64,000 bases of DNA from Prochlorococcus marinus str. MIT 1214 (GCF_027359355.1 NZ_CP114777.1:372001-436000), one strand, 5' to 3'; shown: positions 18,984-29,898, counted from the stretch's first letter. Numbers and translations: made by a program. The notes: generated from the sequence alone by a model not told the origin.

Positions 18984-21900
18984 ATGTTTACACAGGTTCG
19001 CTCAGCCAATCGCAGAGTTTCACCTGTCGAGAATCACAAGCATAAAGCTGTGATGAAGGCCGTTTATGTTGTTCTTGAGCCTCAATATCAAAATGCCCTT
19101 ACACAAGCTGCAAACTCATTAAATTCTCAAAATGGTCCTATTGGAATTGAGCTTAATGGATATTTAATTGAAGAATTAAGAGATACAGCAAATTATGAAA
19201 GCTTTAAAAAAGATATAGAAAATGCTGATTTATTCGTAGCTTCATTGATTTTCATTGAAGATTTAGCGCAAAAAGTTGTTGAAGCAGTTGAACCTCATAA
19301 GGAAAATCTTAAAGCTGCAGTTGTATTCCCATCAATGCCAGAAGTGATGCGACTGAACAAATTGGGCACTTTTTCTATGGCCCAGTTAGGTCAAAGTAAA
19401 AGCATTATTGGCGACTTCATGAAGAAGAGGAAAGAAGCAGGCGGTGCTGGTTTTCAAGATTCAATGTTGAAGCTTCTAAATACTCTTCCATCAATTCTTA
19501 AGTATCTACCTGTAGACAAGGCACAAGACGCTCGTAGTTTTATGCTTAGTTTTCAATATTGGTTAGGTGGAACTCCAGATAATCTGAGAAATTTCCTACT
19601 AATGCTTGGTGACAAATACGTATTTCCAGAACTTAATATAGAAAAAGAGAATATTGAAGTTGCAGAGCCAGAAGTTTTTCCAGACTTAGGAATTTGGCAT
19701 CCTTTAGCGCCAAATATGTTTGAAGATAAAAAAGAATATCTAAATTGGACAGCTTCTAGAGATGATTTATCAAATAAGGCGAAAGAAGGACCAGTAATTG
19801 GTCTTGTACTTCAAAGAAGTCATATTGTTACTGGAGATGATGCTCACTATGTCGCTGTAATTCAAGAACTGGAATATCGGGGAGCAACAGTCATTCCAAT
19901 TTTTTGTGGTGGATTAGATTTTTCTAAGCCTGTAAATGAATTTTATTACGATCCAATAAACCCTGACAAACCAATTGTTGATGGGGTTGTCTCACTTACT
20001 GGCTTTGCACTTGTAGGAGGTCCTGCGAGGCAAGATCATCCAAAAGCAGTTGAGGCATTAAAGAAACTCAATCGACCATACATGGTTGCTCTACCTCTTG
20101 TTTTCCAAACGACTCAAGAATGGGAAGGTAGTGACCTTGGTCTTCATCCAGTTCAAGTGGCTCTTCAAATTGCAATTCCTGAATTAGATGGAGCTATTGA
20201 ACCAATCGTTTTATCAGGACGTGATGATGCCACTGGAAAAGCTCATACACTCCAAGACAGAGTAGATGCAATAGCTGAAAGAGCTATTAGATGGTCATCA
20301 CTAAGAATAAAAAAAAGAGACCAGAAGAAATTAGCGATTACTGTCTTTAGTTTTCCACCTGATAAAGGAAATGTTGGAACAGCAGCATATTTAGACGTCT
20401 TTGGCTCAATTTATAGGGTTTTAGAAGAAATGAAGCAGAAAGGTTATGACATAAAAGATATGCCTAAGAATCCAAAAGAACTAATGGAGACATTAATAAA
20501 TGACCCTGAAGCATTACAAGGTTCTCCTGAACTATCAATAGCTCATCGAATGAGCGTAAAAGAATACGAACAATTGACTCCCTATTCTGAAAGGCTAGAA
20601 GAGAACTGGGGAAAGCCACCTGGAAATTTAAATAGTGACGGTCAAAATCTTCTTATATATGGTAAAGAGTTTGGGAATGTATTTGTTGGAGTACAACCAA
20701 CCTTTGGATATGAAGGCGATCCAATGAGATTACTTTATTCCAGAAGTGCTAGTCCTCATCATGGTTTTGCAGCTTATTACACTTATTTAGAAAAAGTTTG
20801 GAAGGCAGACGCAGTTCTACATTTTGGTACCCATGGATCTCTTGAATTCATGCCTGGGAAACAAATGGGTATGAGTGAGACTTGTTATCCCGATTCATTA
20901 ATTGGAGGTCTACCTAATCTTTATTACTACGCAGCAAATAATCCTTCGGAAGCAACAATCGCAAAAAGAAGAGGATACGCATCAACAATTAGTTATTTAA
21001 CTCCTCCTGCTGAAAATGCTGGATTATATAAAGGACTAAAGGAACTTGGAGAATTAGTTGGTTCTTATCAACAGTTAAGAGAGAGCGGAAGAGGAATTCA
21101 AATTGTTAACGCAATAGTTGAAACATCAAAAAAATGCAATCTAGACGAAGATGTAAAACTTCCTGAGAAAGATGCCTCCGAATTGGATATAGATGAAAGA
21201 GATTTGGTAGTTGGAAATGTTTATAAACAATTAATGGAAATAGAAAGTCGATTATTACCTTGCGGCTTACACACTATTGGAAAACCCGCCACTGCTGAAG
21301 AAGCTATTGCAACGTTGGTAAGTATCGCATCTATAGAAAGAGAAGATGATGGAATCAGATCTTTACCAGGTTTATTAGCTGAATCAAAAGGGAAAACCAT
21401 TGAAGAAGTCTACGAAGGCAATAACAAGGGAAAATTAGAAGACGTTGAACTTAATAAATTAATTACAGAAACATCTAGAGAAGCTGTTGGTTCAATGGTT
21501 AAGTCTCTTACAGGAAGAGATGGCAGAGTAAATATGAAGAAGAATATTTGGACTCTAATTGTTGAATTTTTAAGAGGAATTGGATTCTCAATTCCTTCGC
21601 CATGGCAAGCATCAGCTAAGAAAGCAGGTTTTGAAAATGTAAATGCAAATTCACTGGATAAATTGTTTGACTATTTGAGATTTTGTTTAGAGCAAATATG
21701 TGCAGATAAAGAAATGGAGAGTTTGTTAAAAGCTTTAGATGGTGATTATGTTATTCCTGGCCCAGGTGGAGATCCAATAAGGAACCCTGGAGTATTACCA
21801 AGTGGTAAAAATATTCATGCTCTAGATCCCCAATCGATACCAACAGTAGCTGCGGTGGCTTCGGCTAAAGGTGTTGTTGACAAGCTTATTGAAAGACAAA

Positions 21901-22997
21901 AAGAGGAGCAAGGTACATGGCCTGAAACTATTGCTTGCGTACTTTGGGGTACTGATAACATAAAAACCTATGGAGAATCACTTGCTCAAATTCTATGGTT
22001 CGTAGGTGTAAAACCAAAGCCAGACTCTGTTGGAAGGGTCAATAAATTAGAGCTCTTATCTCTGGAAGAATTAGGAAGACCAAGAATCGATGTAGTAGTG
22101 AACTGTTCTGGTGTATTTAGGGATCTATTTATTAATCAAATGGCATTAATTGATCAAGCTGTAAAAATGGCGGCTGAGGCAGATGAACCACTTGACCAAA
22201 ATTTCGTAAGAAAACATGCACTTGAGCAGGCAGAAAAGGAAGGTAAAAGTATTAGGGAATCTGCAAGCAGAGTTTTCTCAAATGCGAGTGGAAGTTATAG
22301 CTCAAATGTCAACTTAGCTGTAGAGAACTCTACATGGGAAGAAGAAAATGAGTTACAAGAAATGTATCTTTCAAGGAAGACTTATGCTTTTAACGCTGAT
22401 AATCCAGGGGAAATGAATCAGAACAGGGATGTATTTGAATCTGTTATGAAGACAGCTGACGTTACTTTCCAAAACCTTGATTCTTCAGAAATATCCCTCA
22501 CAGATGTAAGTCATTATTTTGATTCTGACCCAACAAATTTAATTAAAAATCTTAGAGATGACGGTAAAGCTCCCAGCAGTTACATAGCAGATACAACTAC
22601 AGCCAATGCTCAGGTCAGATCACTAAGTGAAACTATTAGATTAGATTCTAGAACAAAATTACTTAATCCAAAATGGTACGAAGGAATGCTGAAGTCTGGA
22701 TATGAGGGAGTAAGAGAAGTATCAAACAGACTTAATTACACATTAGGATGGAGTGCAACTAGTGGACAAGTTGATAATTTCGTATATGAAGAGTCAAATG
22801 AAACTTTTATAAATGATCCAGAGATGAGGAAAAGATTAATGGATTTGAATCCTCATAGTTTTAGAAGAATAGTCGGTACATTATTGGAAGTTAATGGGAG
22901 AGGATATTGGGAAACATCCGATGAAAATATTGAACAGTTGAAAGAACTCTACCAAGAAGTAGAAGATAGAATTGAAGGAGTCAATACAGAAGATTAG
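18984..22997 (+). CDS. chlH: Magnesium chelatase subunit H
   Basis: The 1337-residue porphyrin-binding subunit of Mg-chelatase inserts Mg2+ into protoporphyrin IX together with ChlI and ChlD, the first committed step to (divinyl-)chlorophyll. Recognisable blocks are [34 protein letters not shown] (~618-631), [12 protein letters not shown] and the C-terminal [24 protein letters not shown]. Length is full. It converges on folP with seven bases between them. The start ATG at 18984 could also be the internal ATG after [18 protein letters not shown]; both keep the whole domain. Confidence 0.98.
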   Translation: MFTQVRSANRRVSPVENHKHKAVMKAVYVVLEPQYQNALTQAANSLNSQNGPIGIELNGYLIEELRDTANYESFKKDIENADLFVASLIFIEDLAQKVVEAVEPHKENLKAAVVFPSMPEVMRLNKLGTFSMAQLGQSKSIIGDFMKKRKEAGGAGFQDSMLKLLNTLPSILKYLPVDKAQDARSFMLSFQYWLGGTPDNLRNFLLMLGDKYVFPELNIEKENIEVAEPEVFPDLGIWHPLAPNMFEDKKEYLNWTASRDDLSNKAKEGPVIGLVLQRSHIVTGDDAHYVAVIQELEYRGATVIPIFCGGLDFSKPVNEFYYDPINPDKPIVDGVVSLTGFALVGGPARQDHPKAVEALKKLNRPYMVALPLVFQTTQEWEGSDLGLHPVQVALQIAIPELDGAIEPIVLSGRDDATGKAHTLQDRVDAIAERAIRWSSLRIKKRDQKKLAITVFSFPPDKGNVGTAAYLDVFGSIYRVLEEMKQKGYDIKDMPKNPKELMETLINDPEALQGSPELSIAHRMSVKEYEQLTPYSERLEENWGKPPGNLNSDGQNLLIYGKEFGNVFVGVQPTFGYEGDPMRLLYSRSASPHHGFAAYYTYLEKVWKADAVLHFGTHGSLEFMPGKQMGMSETCYPDSLIGGLPNLYYYAANNPSEATIAKRRGYASTISYLTPPAENAGLYKGLKELGELVGSYQQLRESGRGIQIVNAIVETSKKCNLDEDVKLPEKDASELDIDERDLVVGNVYKQLMEIESRLLPCGLHTIGKPATAEEAIATLVSIASIEREDDGIRSLPGLLAESKGKTIEEVYEGNNKGKLEDVELNKLITETSREAVGSMVKSLTGRDGRVNMKKNIWTLIVEFLRGIGFSIPSPWQASAKKAGFENVNANSLDKLFDYLRFCLEQICADKEMESLLKALDGDYVIPGPGGDPIRNPGVLPSGKNIHALDPQSIPTVAAVASAKGVVDKLIERQKEEQGTWPETIACVLWGTDNIKTYGESLAQILWFVGVKPKPDSVGRVNKLELLSLEELGRPRIDVVVNCSGVFRDLFINQMALIDQAVKMAAEADEPLDQNFVRKHALEQAEKEGKSIRESASRVFSNASGSYSSNVNLAVENSTWEEENELQEMYLSRKTYAFNADNPGEMNQNRDVFESVMKTADVTFQNLDSSEISLTDVSHYFDSDPTNLIKNLRDDGKAPSSYIADTTTANAQVRSLSETIRLDSRTKLLNPKWYEGMLKSGYEGVREVSNRLNYTLGWSATSGQVDNFVYEESNETFINDPEMRKRLMDLNPHSFRRIVGTLLEVNGRGYWETSDENIEQLKELYQEVEDRIEGVNTED

Positions 22998-23004
22998 TTA
23001 AAGA

Positions 23005-23856
23005 TTAAATAATTGACTTGGTCATTATTATTACCTGAGAAATCTGTTTAATATCATGAACTCTTAAAATATCAACGCCAGCAATCACACATCGAGAGGC
23101 TACTGCAGAGGTTCCAAATATTCTTTTAGTAGGGTCAGGTTCATTAATAACTGACCCGATAAATCTTTTTCTGGAAGCTCCTATTAAAATTGGATAATTC
23201 ATAGAAACAAATTCTTCCAAATTTTGCAGCAAAGTTAAGTTTTGATCAACATTCTTTGCGAAACCAATTCCAGGATCAATAATAATTTGTTCATTTTTTA
23301 TGCCTTTAGATAATGCTATATCTATTTGATTGACTAATTCATCTTTTACATCTTTAACCACGTTTGTATATTTAGCTAATGAATCCATTGTCTTGCTATT
23401 TCCACGACTATGAGTCAAAACATAAGGACATCCTTTATCAGCAATAACACTAAAGATTTCAGGATCATGACGTCCACCACTAACGTCATTTACCCAATCC
23501 GCACCAACAGTTAATACATTCTCAGCAACAGAATGATGAAAGGTGTCTACAGAAATTGGAATATCCGGATGTAATAATTTCAATTCTTTTATTAAAGGAA
23601 CTAATCTTTTAATCTCAATTTCTGCTCCAACCTCAGATGCGCCAGGTCGTGTACTCTGTGCTCCAATATCTAGAATATGTGCTCCTTGTTTAATACATAA
23701 CGATGCATGATTTATTGCAGAGGGTAAGTCAATATAAAGACCACCATCACTAAATGAATCTTCAGTAATGTTTACTATTGCCATTAAGTGGGTTTCTCTT
23801 CCCCAATGTTTTGGCAGATAATTATTGTAAGGTTTTGAAGTTAGCAATTCTCGCAA
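23005..23856 (-). CDS. folP: Dihydropteroate synthase
   Basis: The 283-residue TIM-barrel enzyme joins p-aminobenzoate to hydroxymethyl-dihydropterin pyrophosphate. Motifs are [15 protein letters not shown] (pterin/phosphate loop), [27 protein letters not shown] and GASRKRFIG. The assigned start overlaps the end of tpiA by 35 bases; a later start at MAIVNI would remove the N-terminal strand, so the overlap is probably genuine. It runs in the tpiA operon and ends convergently with chlH. Confidence 0.95.
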   Translation of the reverse strand: MRELLTSKPYNNYLPKHWGRETHLMAIVNITEDSFSDGGLYIDLPSAINHASLCIKQGAHILDIGAQSTRPGASEVGAEIEIKRLVPLIKELKLLHPDIPISVDTFHHSVAENVLTVGADWVNDVSGGRHDPEIFSVIADKGCPYVLTHSRGNSKTMDSLAKYTNVVKDVKDELVNQIDIALSKGIKNEQIIIDPGIGFAKNVDQNLTLLQNLEEFVSMNYPILIGASRKRFIGSVINEPDPTKRIFGTSAVASRCVIAGVDILRVHDIKQISQVIIMTKSII

Positions 23857-24565
23857 AATTTGTAGGATCTAAAGAAGCACCTCCAACTAAGACACCATCT
23901 ATATCTGACATAGACATAATCTCATCAATATTACTTGATTTAACTGATCCTCCGTATTGAATAATCACATCGTCGTAACCAGTCCATTTCCGAATCAGTC
24001 CACAGATTCTATTGGCTTCATTTGCTTCACATGTTTTCCCGGTTCCTATAGCCCAAATTGGTTCATAAGCGACAATCAGCTTTTTTACATCAATGCCTTC
24101 AAGACCCTGATCAATTTGCCTTCTAATAACTCTTTCGGCTTCACCCAGCTCTCTTTGTTCAATAGTTTCCCCAACACAAACAATTGGAATTAATTGATGA
24201 TCTTGAGCCGATTTGGCCCTCTTATTTATTTGCGCATCACTTTCACTGAAATATTTTCGAGGCTCACTATGTCCAACAATTGCACATTTAACCGAAAGCT
24301 CGTTAAGCATGAGAGGAGAAACCTCCGCTGTATAGGCTCCACTATCCTCCCAATGAACATTTTGGCTAGATAAAGAAAGATATTCAGTTTTGCCCTTAAT
24401 AAACTCAGAAAGAGGGTATAGGGCTGTAAATGGTGGTGCAATAACAACTTCCCTATCTTTTTTTTGTATATCTTCTAATAATGGGATCAATACACGCATG
24501 TACTCAATCGCCTCAGTACAAGTCATGTTCATCTTCCAGTTCCCTGCGATGACCGGTTTACGCAC
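23822..24565 (-). CDS. tpiA: Triosephosphate isomerase
   Basis: The 247-residue enzyme interconverts DHAP and GAP for the Calvin cycle and glycolysis. Motifs are GNWKMNMT (catalytic Lys), [10 protein letters not shown] (catalytic His), [13 protein letters not shown] (catalytic Glu), [11 protein letters not shown] and [10 protein letters not shown] (phosphate loop). It lies between the S4 protein gene (9 bases) and folP (overlap), an S4-tpiA-folP operon on the minus strand. Confidence 0.97.
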   Translation of the reverse strand: MRKPVIAGNWKMNMTCTEAIEYMRVLIPLLEDIQKKDREVVIAPPFTALYPLSEFIKGKTEYLSLSSQNVHWEDSGAYTAEVSPLMLNELSVKCAIVGHSEPRKYFSESDAQINKRAKSAQDHQLIPIVCVGETIEQRELGEAERVIRRQIDQGLEGIDVKKLIVAYEPIWAIGTGKTCEANEANRICGLIRKWTGYDDVIIQYGGSVKSSNIDEIMSMSDIDGVLVGGASLDPTNFARIANFKTLQ

Positions 24566-24574
24566 GCTAGCTCC

Positions 24575-24793
24575 TCATTTTTCGCTTCTTGCCAACTTAC
24601 GGCCTAGAGGATCAGAATTTGGCACAATGTATGTTTCATTTGCAAAAATAATTTGATCTCCATCAATTAATTTTCTACCTCTTCTACTTTCGACTATGCC
24701 ATTTACTGATATTTTTCCTGACTTAATAATCATTTTGGCTTCTCCCCCAGTCTGAACTATCCCTACAAATTTTAGGAATTGATCTAATTTCAT
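24575..24793 (-). CDS. S4-domain RNA-binding protein (YbcJ/RlbA-like)
   Basis: The 72-residue protein is a single S4 RNA-binding domain. It has MKLDQFLKFVGIVQTGGEAK and the second half SGKISVNGIVESRRGRKL, the latter the RNA-contacting loop. It belongs to the short YbcJ-type family of unknown RNA target. It is the first gene of the operon leading to tpiA and folP, and is divergent from the ABC transporter. Confidence 0.9.
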   Translation of the reverse strand: MKLDQFLKFVGIVQTGGEAKMIIKSGKISVNGIVESRRGRKLIDGDQIIFANETYIVPNSDPLGRKLARSEK

Positions 24794-24831
24794 TTAAGTA
24801 CTTTTAAATTAAACATTGATAGTTTGATGGA

Positions 24832-26568
24832 ATGAAACAAAAAAACAAAATAAATTTCATTTACCTGATACGGAGACTTAAGGGACATTTGCCAAGCTTG
24901 CTGCTGGGTGGAATCAGTATGTTTGTATATGTAATTTGTTGGCCAATACTCGCATGGATATCAGGCAAGTTAATACCTGCGATTGGACAAGGAAATACAA
25001 AACAAGTTTTAACTGTAATTTCACAAGCCCTAATTATTTTCATAATTCAAAAAACAGCACAATATTTACAAGATAGTCTCCTGGCCAAACCCGCATTAGC
25101 ATTGAGCCAGGATCTTCGAACAACACTATTTAGAAAACTTCAAAAAAGTAATATTCTTTTCATAGAGACACTCTCATCTGGAGATATTGCTTACAGACTT
25201 ACAGAGGATGTTGATCGAGTTGGGGAAGTTATTTATAAATCTATTCAAGATACGGCACCATCGATATTTCAATTACTAGCAGTATTTGGTTATATGGTAT
25301 TTATTGACTGGAATTTATCATTTGCCACCATTATATTAGCTCCCTTGATTGCATTGTTAGTTAGTAACTTTGGAGGAAGAGTATTAAAAGCATCCGAAAA
25401 AAGTCAAAACAAAATTAGCTCTTTGGCAGGTTTGCTTTCAGAGGCTATTCAAGGACTTCCCATGGTTAAAGCATTTGCGGTAGAAGACTGGCTACAAAGC
25501 AATTTTGATAAACAAGTTAAATTACATAAAGAAGCTAAATTTAATATGCTTAAACTTGTAGCTCTTCAACATCCAATAGTGGGATTAATAGAAGTAATAG
25601 GTATTTTAAGTATCCTCGCAATTGGAACTTATAGAATTCAAACAGGTGGAATGTCTAACGAAGAATTTGGAAGTTATTTTACAGCATTAATAATGTTAAT
25701 TGATCCAATAAGTCATATAACAACAAACTACAACGAATTAAAACAAGGTCAAGCATCACTAAAAAGATTAAACGAAATAACAACTAATCCGCAGGAAATA
25801 TTGACAGGAGATAATGGTATTATTCCTGAAAAAATAGAAGGAAATATTTCATTCAATAATGTATTTTTTTCGTATAGTAATAATGTCGACGTAATAGAAG
25901 ACATAAGTTTAGATATAAATAGTGGAGAAATTCTCGCCTTAATAGGTCCTTCGGGAGCTGGTAAAAGTACAATTTTCTCACTAATATTAAAATTCATAGA
26001 ACCTAATAATGGATCTATTTTTATTGATAAATATAATTTAAAGAAATTAAATACAAATTATTTAAGAAGATTAATAGGTATAGTTCCACAAAAAACGTTT
26101 ATATTCTCTGGCACCATTGCAGAAGCGATAAGATTTGGAAGGCCAACAACCAAAGAAAACATTGTAAATGCTGCAAAAATTGCAAATGCCCACGATTTTA
26201 TTCAACAACTACCTGATGGTTATGAAACATTTATAGAAGAAAGGGGAACGAATCTTTCTGGAGGTCAACTACAAAGAATATCAATTGCAAGAGCTTTACT
26301 AGGAAATCCAACAATTTTATTATTAGATGAAGCTACTAGTGCCTTGGATGCCGAAGCGGAAGAATCCGTTCAAAAAGGTCTTAAACAAGCTATGCATAGA
26401 CGAACAGTCTTGGTAATTGCTCACAGATTATCAACAATACAAAAGGCAGATAAAATAGCTGTGCTTGATAAAGGCAAAATATGTGAAGTTGGTAACCACG
26501 ATGAGTTAATTATCAGACAAGGGAGATATAAAGAGTTTTGCGAAAAACAATTTATTAAGAGCTTTTAA
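24832..26568 (+). CDS. ABC exporter, fused permease and ATPase (MsbA/lipid A-type family)
   Basis: The 578-residue half-transporter has six membrane helices in its first ~310 residues and an ATPase domain after them. Walker A GPSGAGKST is near 371, the signature LSGGQLQR near 473, Walker B ILLLDEATSALD near 496 and the switch His in IAHRLSTI. It would act as a homodimer. The substrate cannot be told from sequence; lipid or peptide export are common in this family. The ATG is 39 bases after the divergent S4 gene. Confidence 0.93.
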   Translation: MKQKNKINFIYLIRRLKGHLPSLLLGGISMFVYVICWPILAWISGKLIPAIGQGNTKQVLTVISQALIIFIIQKTAQYLQDSLLAKPALALSQDLRTTLFRKLQKSNILFIETLSSGDIAYRLTEDVDRVGEVIYKSIQDTAPSIFQLLAVFGYMVFIDWNLSFATIILAPLIALLVSNFGGRVLKASEKSQNKISSLAGLLSEAIQGLPMVKAFAVEDWLQSNFDKQVKLHKEAKFNMLKLVALQHPIVGLIEVIGILSILAIGTYRIQTGGMSNEEFGSYFTALIMLIDPISHITTNYNELKQGQASLKRLNEITTNPQEILTGDNGIIPEKIEGNISFNNVFFSYSNNVDVIEDISLDINSGEILALIGPSGAGKSTIFSLILKFIEPNNGSIFIDKYNLKKLNTNYLRRLIGIVPQKTFIFSGTIAEAIRFGRPTTKENIVNAAKIANAHDFIQQLPDGYETFIEERGTNLSGGQLQRISIARALLGNPTILLLDEATSALDAEAEESVQKGLKQAMHRRTVLVIAHRLSTIQKADKIAVLDKGKICEVGNHDELIIRQGRYKEFCEKQFIKSF

Positions 26569-26613
26569 AGATGTAATAAATGCTATATTATACTACAATT
26601 ATATATTAATTAA

Positions 26614-26841
26614 ATGGCAAATAGCGCATCAAATGAAAGGGAAGCAGTACTAACATTTGAGGATAAAAAATACGATCTTAAAAACTTACCTAAAGAAGTG
26701 CAGGAACTCGTTAAAGGAATGCAAGTTGCAGATGCACAATTGAGGATGCATGAAGATACCCTCAAAGTACTAGCAGTAGGTCGACAACATCTTGCGATGC
26801 AATTAAAGTCAAAACTTAAAACGATAAATCCAATAAATTAA
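26614..26841 (+). CDS. DUF6447-like small protein
   Basis: The 75-residue soluble protein has the layout LTFEDKKYDLKNLPKEVQEL then a long helix (QVADAQLRMHEDTLKVLAVG), which resembles the small DUF6447 family: a beta hairpin of the form 'x-G-KxYxLxxL' plus a coiled-coil helix. No catalytic residues are visible. It stands alone 45 bases after the ABC exporter. The ~200 bases downstream hold nothing I recognise. Confidence 0.75.
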   Translation: MANSASNEREAVLTFEDKKYDLKNLPKEVQELVKGMQVADAQLRMHEDTLKVLAVGRQHLAMQLKSKLKTINPIN

Positions 26842-27038
26842 GCTATAAAATGTAAACAACTTTCAATTAAATTTAAACTAAAAACATATCTAGATTGATT
26901 AAATATTAAAACTAGTTTATTACAGCCATAATACACAAAGGATAGTAAATATACTTATAAATTATAAACAGTAAAGAATTTGAATAATCGAGCCAAAAGC
27001 TTCGAACTCATGAGAGAATCTAAAGAAAAAATAAAGAC

Positions 27039-27329
27039 ATGGGAACCAAGGGCTATTGGCTGAAGCAGGCCAAAATTGAAAGCACAGCACAATTCATTGA
27101 ATATGTAAAAACCGTGGTTCCATGGCTTAGATCAGTAGGTGGAACAATAATTGCTAAAGATGTAAATCAAAATTCAGATCTAAATGAATGGGATGGTGGT
27201 CAATTAGGCGTAGTAGTTGAATTTGAATCTAAAGCTGCTGCTCAAAAAGCATTTAACTCGTCAGAATTCCAAGAATATATTAAATATAGTGGAATTGAAA
27301 ATCAATTATCCCTATCAATAATTGGATAA
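27039..27329 (+). CDS. DUF1330 family protein
   Basis: The 96-residue protein starts GYWLKQAKIESTAQFIEY and contains GGTIIAKD and LGVVVEFESKAAAQKAFNS. This is the ferredoxin-like DUF1330 dimeric alpha/beta barrel pattern (normally GYWIx...GGRYLVRGG...VVIEFPSxEAAxAWYNSPEYQ). Its role is unknown. The gene has an AAAGAC-type weak ribosome site and stands alone. Confidence 0.8.
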   Translation: MGTKGYWLKQAKIESTAQFIEYVKTVVPWLRSVGGTIIAKDVNQNSDLNEWDGGQLGVVVEFESKAAAQKAFNSSEFQEYIKYSGIENQLSLSIIG

Positions 27330-27368
27330 CTGAATTAACATTATTCTTGATTAAATAGGATATTAATT

Positions 27369-27596
27369 ATGATTAGAGATTCTTCAAAGCTGCAAAAAGG
27401 ACAAAATTTAAGAGTAGAAATAAATGAAGTAAATGACCGAATACCACAAAATATTCTAGAAATAATTAGGAAGGAGCCCATAGTCGAACTAGTTGGATAT
27501 AAAATGGTAGATGGCAATCAATTTGGTCTAGTAGTAAAACTAAGGAATGGTGAAATAAATTGGTTTTTCGAAAATGAATTATCTGAAATAATGTAA
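27369..27596 (+). CDS. DUF2862 family small protein
   Basis: The 75-residue protein contains KGQNLRVEINEVNDRIPQNI and GYKMVDGNQFGLVVKL ending WFFENEL, the pattern of DUF2862, a cyanobacterial SH3-like family of about 70 residues. It lies 40 bases after the DUF1330 gene on the same strand and may share a transcript. No function known. Confidence 0.82.
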   Translation: MIRDSSKLQKGQNLRVEINEVNDRIPQNILEIIRKEPIVELVGYKMVDGNQFGLVVKLRNGEINWFFENELSEIM

Positions 27597-27694
27597 TTTG
27601 TACCTAAATTCAAAATCACTTATATGACTAAAAGATACATATTAAGATAACAAATGATTAATAACGTATAGTTAAATTAACTATAGAAAAGATT

Positions 27695-27835
27695 ATGCCT
27701 TACAACCAAATCACCGTTGTACTTGGTGGTCTTATGCATATTCCTGTAATAATAGTAGTTTTAAGGTTTGTTGAAAATAGATTTAACAATAGAAACTGGA
27801 CTACCGAAGAACTTAATTACAATAAAATATCCTAA
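27695..27835 (+). CDS. 46-residue single-helix membrane protein
   Basis: The short frame encodes MPYNQITVVLGGLMHIPVI followed by more hydrophobic residues, then a polar tail ending NWTTEELNYNKIS. One membrane helix (~6-24) and a basic stop-transfer RFVENRFNNR give an N-out, C-in orientation by the positive-inside rule. Codon use is like its neighbours. It may be a subunit of a membrane complex; the family is not recognised. Confidence 0.55.
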   Translation: MPYNQITVVLGGLMHIPVIIVVLRFVENRFNNRNWTTEELNYNKIS

Positions 27836-27896
27836 TACATTATCGTTAAGAAAAATTAATTATTAGACTTTAATAAATTAATTAATAAAGTAAATA

Positions 27897-28511
27897 ATGA
27901 AAACTATAGTAATCACTGGGCCATCTGGTTCTGGAAAGACGTATTTAAGTAATAAAATAACTAAATTATTTAATAATTCAATAATAATTAATACTGATTC
28001 ATATTATAGGGATAATTTATTTATTAGATTCTTATCAATATTTCTATACGATATTTATGATAGGCTTTTGAGTATCAAGAAAAATGAATTAAATAAAACA
28101 CTTAGATCTATATATAATAAAGATAGCTTAATTTCACATTATAAATATGACTTCAAGAGAAAACATTCATCTAAATCAAACATAAGCATAAACTATAAAG
28201 AAGATAATCAATTCCTGATATTAGAGGGAATATTTTCTCATAGATTAGATTTAAACTATAGTGAGACAATAAATATTATATGTGAAGACCAAAAAGAAAT
28301 TTGTTTTGAGAGAAGATTAAAAAGAGACCAAATGGAAAGAAATAGAGATAGCAGAGAAGTCTATCTAAAATTCGACAGGTCATGGTATTTATATTATTTA
28401 AATGTTAAGAAGTATTTAAACAAAAATAATGTATTGTCAATAAAACCTAGAGAAGAATTTTGTCTAAATAAATTAGTTTTTTATTTACAAAGCCAAAAAA
28501 AAAATAACTAA
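27897..28511 (+). CDS. Uridine kinase-like P-loop protein
   Basis: The 204-residue protein has Walker A GPSGSGKTYLSNK at residues 7-19, INTDSYYRDN (the Asp-Tyr-Tyr motif of uridine/phosphoribulokinases) and LILEGIFSH in place of the Walker B strand. ERRLKRDQMERNRD resembles the arginine lid. It therefore belongs to the uridine kinase/PRK superfamily. The substrate is unproven. A strong terminator hairpin overlaps the stop. Confidence 0.82.
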   Translation: MKTIVITGPSGSGKTYLSNKITKLFNNSIIINTDSYYRDNLFIRFLSIFLYDIYDRLLSIKKNELNKTLRSIYNKDSLISHYKYDFKRKHSSKSNISINYKEDNQFLILEGIFSHRLDLNYSETINIICEDQKEICFERRLKRDQMERNRDSREVYLKFDRSWYLYYLNVKKYLNKNNVLSIKPREEFCLNKLVFYLQSQKKNN

Positions 28512-28547
28512 GAAAAATAATTCAATTATATCTCTTAGTTATTTTTT
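28503..28547 (+). terminator. Intrinsic terminator after the uridine-kinase-like gene
   Basis: An 11-base perfect inverted repeat (AATAACTAAGA / TCTTAGTTATT, arms 28503-28513 and 28533-28543) is followed by a T run. The left arm contains the stop codon of the kinase gene. An A run before the left arm means that it could also work for transcripts arriving from the other side. Confidence 0.8.
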
Positions 28548-28569
28548 AAATAGTAATGTTTTTTATTGA

Positions 28570-28719
28570 CTACTTTTTCACCTCTGGAGCATTCATGCCA
28601 TCGTAGTCAGGACCAACCATTAATCCGACAATTGCAAATAATGCGATTGACGCAACTCCAACTAAAACTGCTGTTGGCGCTGGAGTACTAGTTAGTCCAG
28701 CAAATAACAAATTTCCCAT
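28570..28719 (-). CDS. 49-residue membrane protein, paralogue of the one at 29010
   Basis: The protein reads MGNLLFAGLTSTPAPTAV at the start, then one hydrophobic helix, then VGPDYDGMNAPEVKK. It is the same length as the protein at 29010-29159, and both share FAGL-STPAPTA, the helix and the GP-YDG tail. One membrane pass with a short acidic C-terminus is predicted. The family is not recognised; size and TPAPTA turn resemble small photosystem subunits, but that is only a likeness. Confidence 0.7.
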   Translation of the reverse strand: MGNLLFAGLTSTPAPTAVLVGVASIALFAIVGLMVGPDYDGMNAPEVKK

Positions 28720-28948
28720 AAAAGTTAATTAAAGCTAGTTATAAATAGCAGAAAAAGGAATAAATTAACTAATTAGTTACTGGTTTTGAATCAAAAAGGT
28801 TAAAATAGACATTTTGATACATAGATAAGAAACTATTGTTTAAATGCAAGAAAATATTCTATACATTATTATTTAGTAATCGTACACATAAGATTAAAAA
28901 AATGAATATAGTTGGAATCATTGCATGAACATGTGATTATTTTAGACC

Positions 28949-28987
28949 AAAAAAAAGTGGGTAAACATGAAAAACATATCAACCCAC
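28949..28987 (-). terminator. Intrinsic terminator of the 29010 small gene
   Basis: On the minus strand GTGGGT (complement of 28982-28987) pairs with ACCCAC (complement of 28957-28962) and is followed by eight T. It lies 20 bases after the stop of the 49-residue membrane protein gene, so this gene has its own transcript end separate from its paralogue. Confidence 0.7.
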
Positions 28988-29009
28988 CTAATTTAGCCAG
29001 ATAATCTAA

Positions 29010-29159
29010 TTATTTAGATGTATTTGGGTCATTAAATCCATCGTAATTAGGGCCAACTACTACAGCCATAATTCCGAATAAAGCCATAAACGCGATACCT
29101 ATGATTGGTGCAGTAGGAGCTGGTGTACTTAGCAGTCCAGCGAAAGTTAAAGGAAGCAT
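29010..29159 (-). CDS. 49-residue membrane protein, paralogue of the one at 28570
   Basis: The start is chosen at the ATG giving MLPLTFAGLLSTPAPTAPII, because this aligns exactly with the paralogue; longer in-frame starts at 29231 add a non-conserved hydrophobic stretch. One helix follows, then VVVGPNYDGFNDPNTSK. Like its partner it is 49 residues with one membrane pass. A terminator lies just downstream. Function unknown. Confidence 0.7.
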   Translation of the reverse strand: MLPLTFAGLLSTPAPTAPIIGIAFMALFGIMAVVVGPNYDGFNDPNTSK

Positions 29160-29321
29160 GTTCTTTAGTAAGACCCAATATAAATACCAGTCATCAGGGA
29201 ATATGACCATTGATATTTTAATTTGTAACATTTAACTCTAGCGAAAGTAAGCTATGACTGGGTTTAGAAAGAGAATCATGAAGAGATCTTAGTGAATCTC
29301 AAATTCAGGAAAGATTACCAA

Positions 29322-29417
29322 ATGCTGTTTGTCGAACTGTTTTATTTGTTCAACAAAAATGAAGAAAAATGGGAAAATAAAAAATTTAAATTAATGGCAT
29401 ATGACATTCGAAAATAA
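29322..29417 (+). CDS. Possible 31-residue small protein
   Basis: A short frame encodes MLFVELFYLFNKNEEKWENK and a basic end (KLMAYDIRK). It has a hydrophobic N-terminus and charged tail, but no clear ribosome site and no recognised relatives. It is offered as a weak candidate only. Confidence 0.25.
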   Translation: MLFVELFYLFNKNEEKWENKKFKLMAYDIRK

Positions 29418-29476
29418 TATTAGCAAAATAAAAATTTGGTAATATAAGAAAATAATAGATAATTTAGAGCGTCGAA

Positions 29477-29878
29477 GTGATTTCTAACTTACGTCCAATA
29501 ACTCCCGTCGATGAATTCGAAGAAGCTTGTATAAAAGCCAAGTTAAATAATAAAGAACAAAAGATTATTGATCATATTAGATATGTTGGTGTATTTACTC
29601 AACCATCACTCACTAAAGATCTAAAATTAGATTCTAAACCTCCAATATTATCAATCCTATGTGAAATTTGCAGAAAGATAGGTAAATACATGCCTGAGCA
29701 TTTTACACGTGTCAGAGACTGGTCAAAGGAAATTAATGAGCACAAAGTAAAATGGGATGGAGACCTGATCTGTTCACTTGCTTGGAATAAAGACGGAGAA
29801 CGATTATCACCAGAGAATGGCACTTGTTTGTACCATACATTCGCAGTACACAAAGAATTATTCCAAGGTCTAGATTAA
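29477..29878 (+). CDS. Conserved picocyanobacterial hypothetical protein
   Basis: The 133-residue soluble protein begins with GTG and contains a winged-helix-like stretch (EQKIIDHIRYVGVFTQPSLT...LSILCEICRKIGKYMPEHF) and a C-terminal WDGDLICSLAWNKDGERLSP. The first part could be a small DNA-binding fold, but I see no firm family. The gene stands alone between two minus-strand genes. Confidence 0.7.
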   Translation: MISNLRPITPVDEFEEACIKAKLNNKEQKIIDHIRYVGVFTQPSLTKDLKLDSKPPILSILCEICRKIGKYMPEHFTRVRDWSKEINEHKVKWDGDLICSLAWNKDGERLSPENGTCLYHTFAVHKELFQGLD

Positions 29879-29898
29879 ATTGCTAATTTGATTAACGG

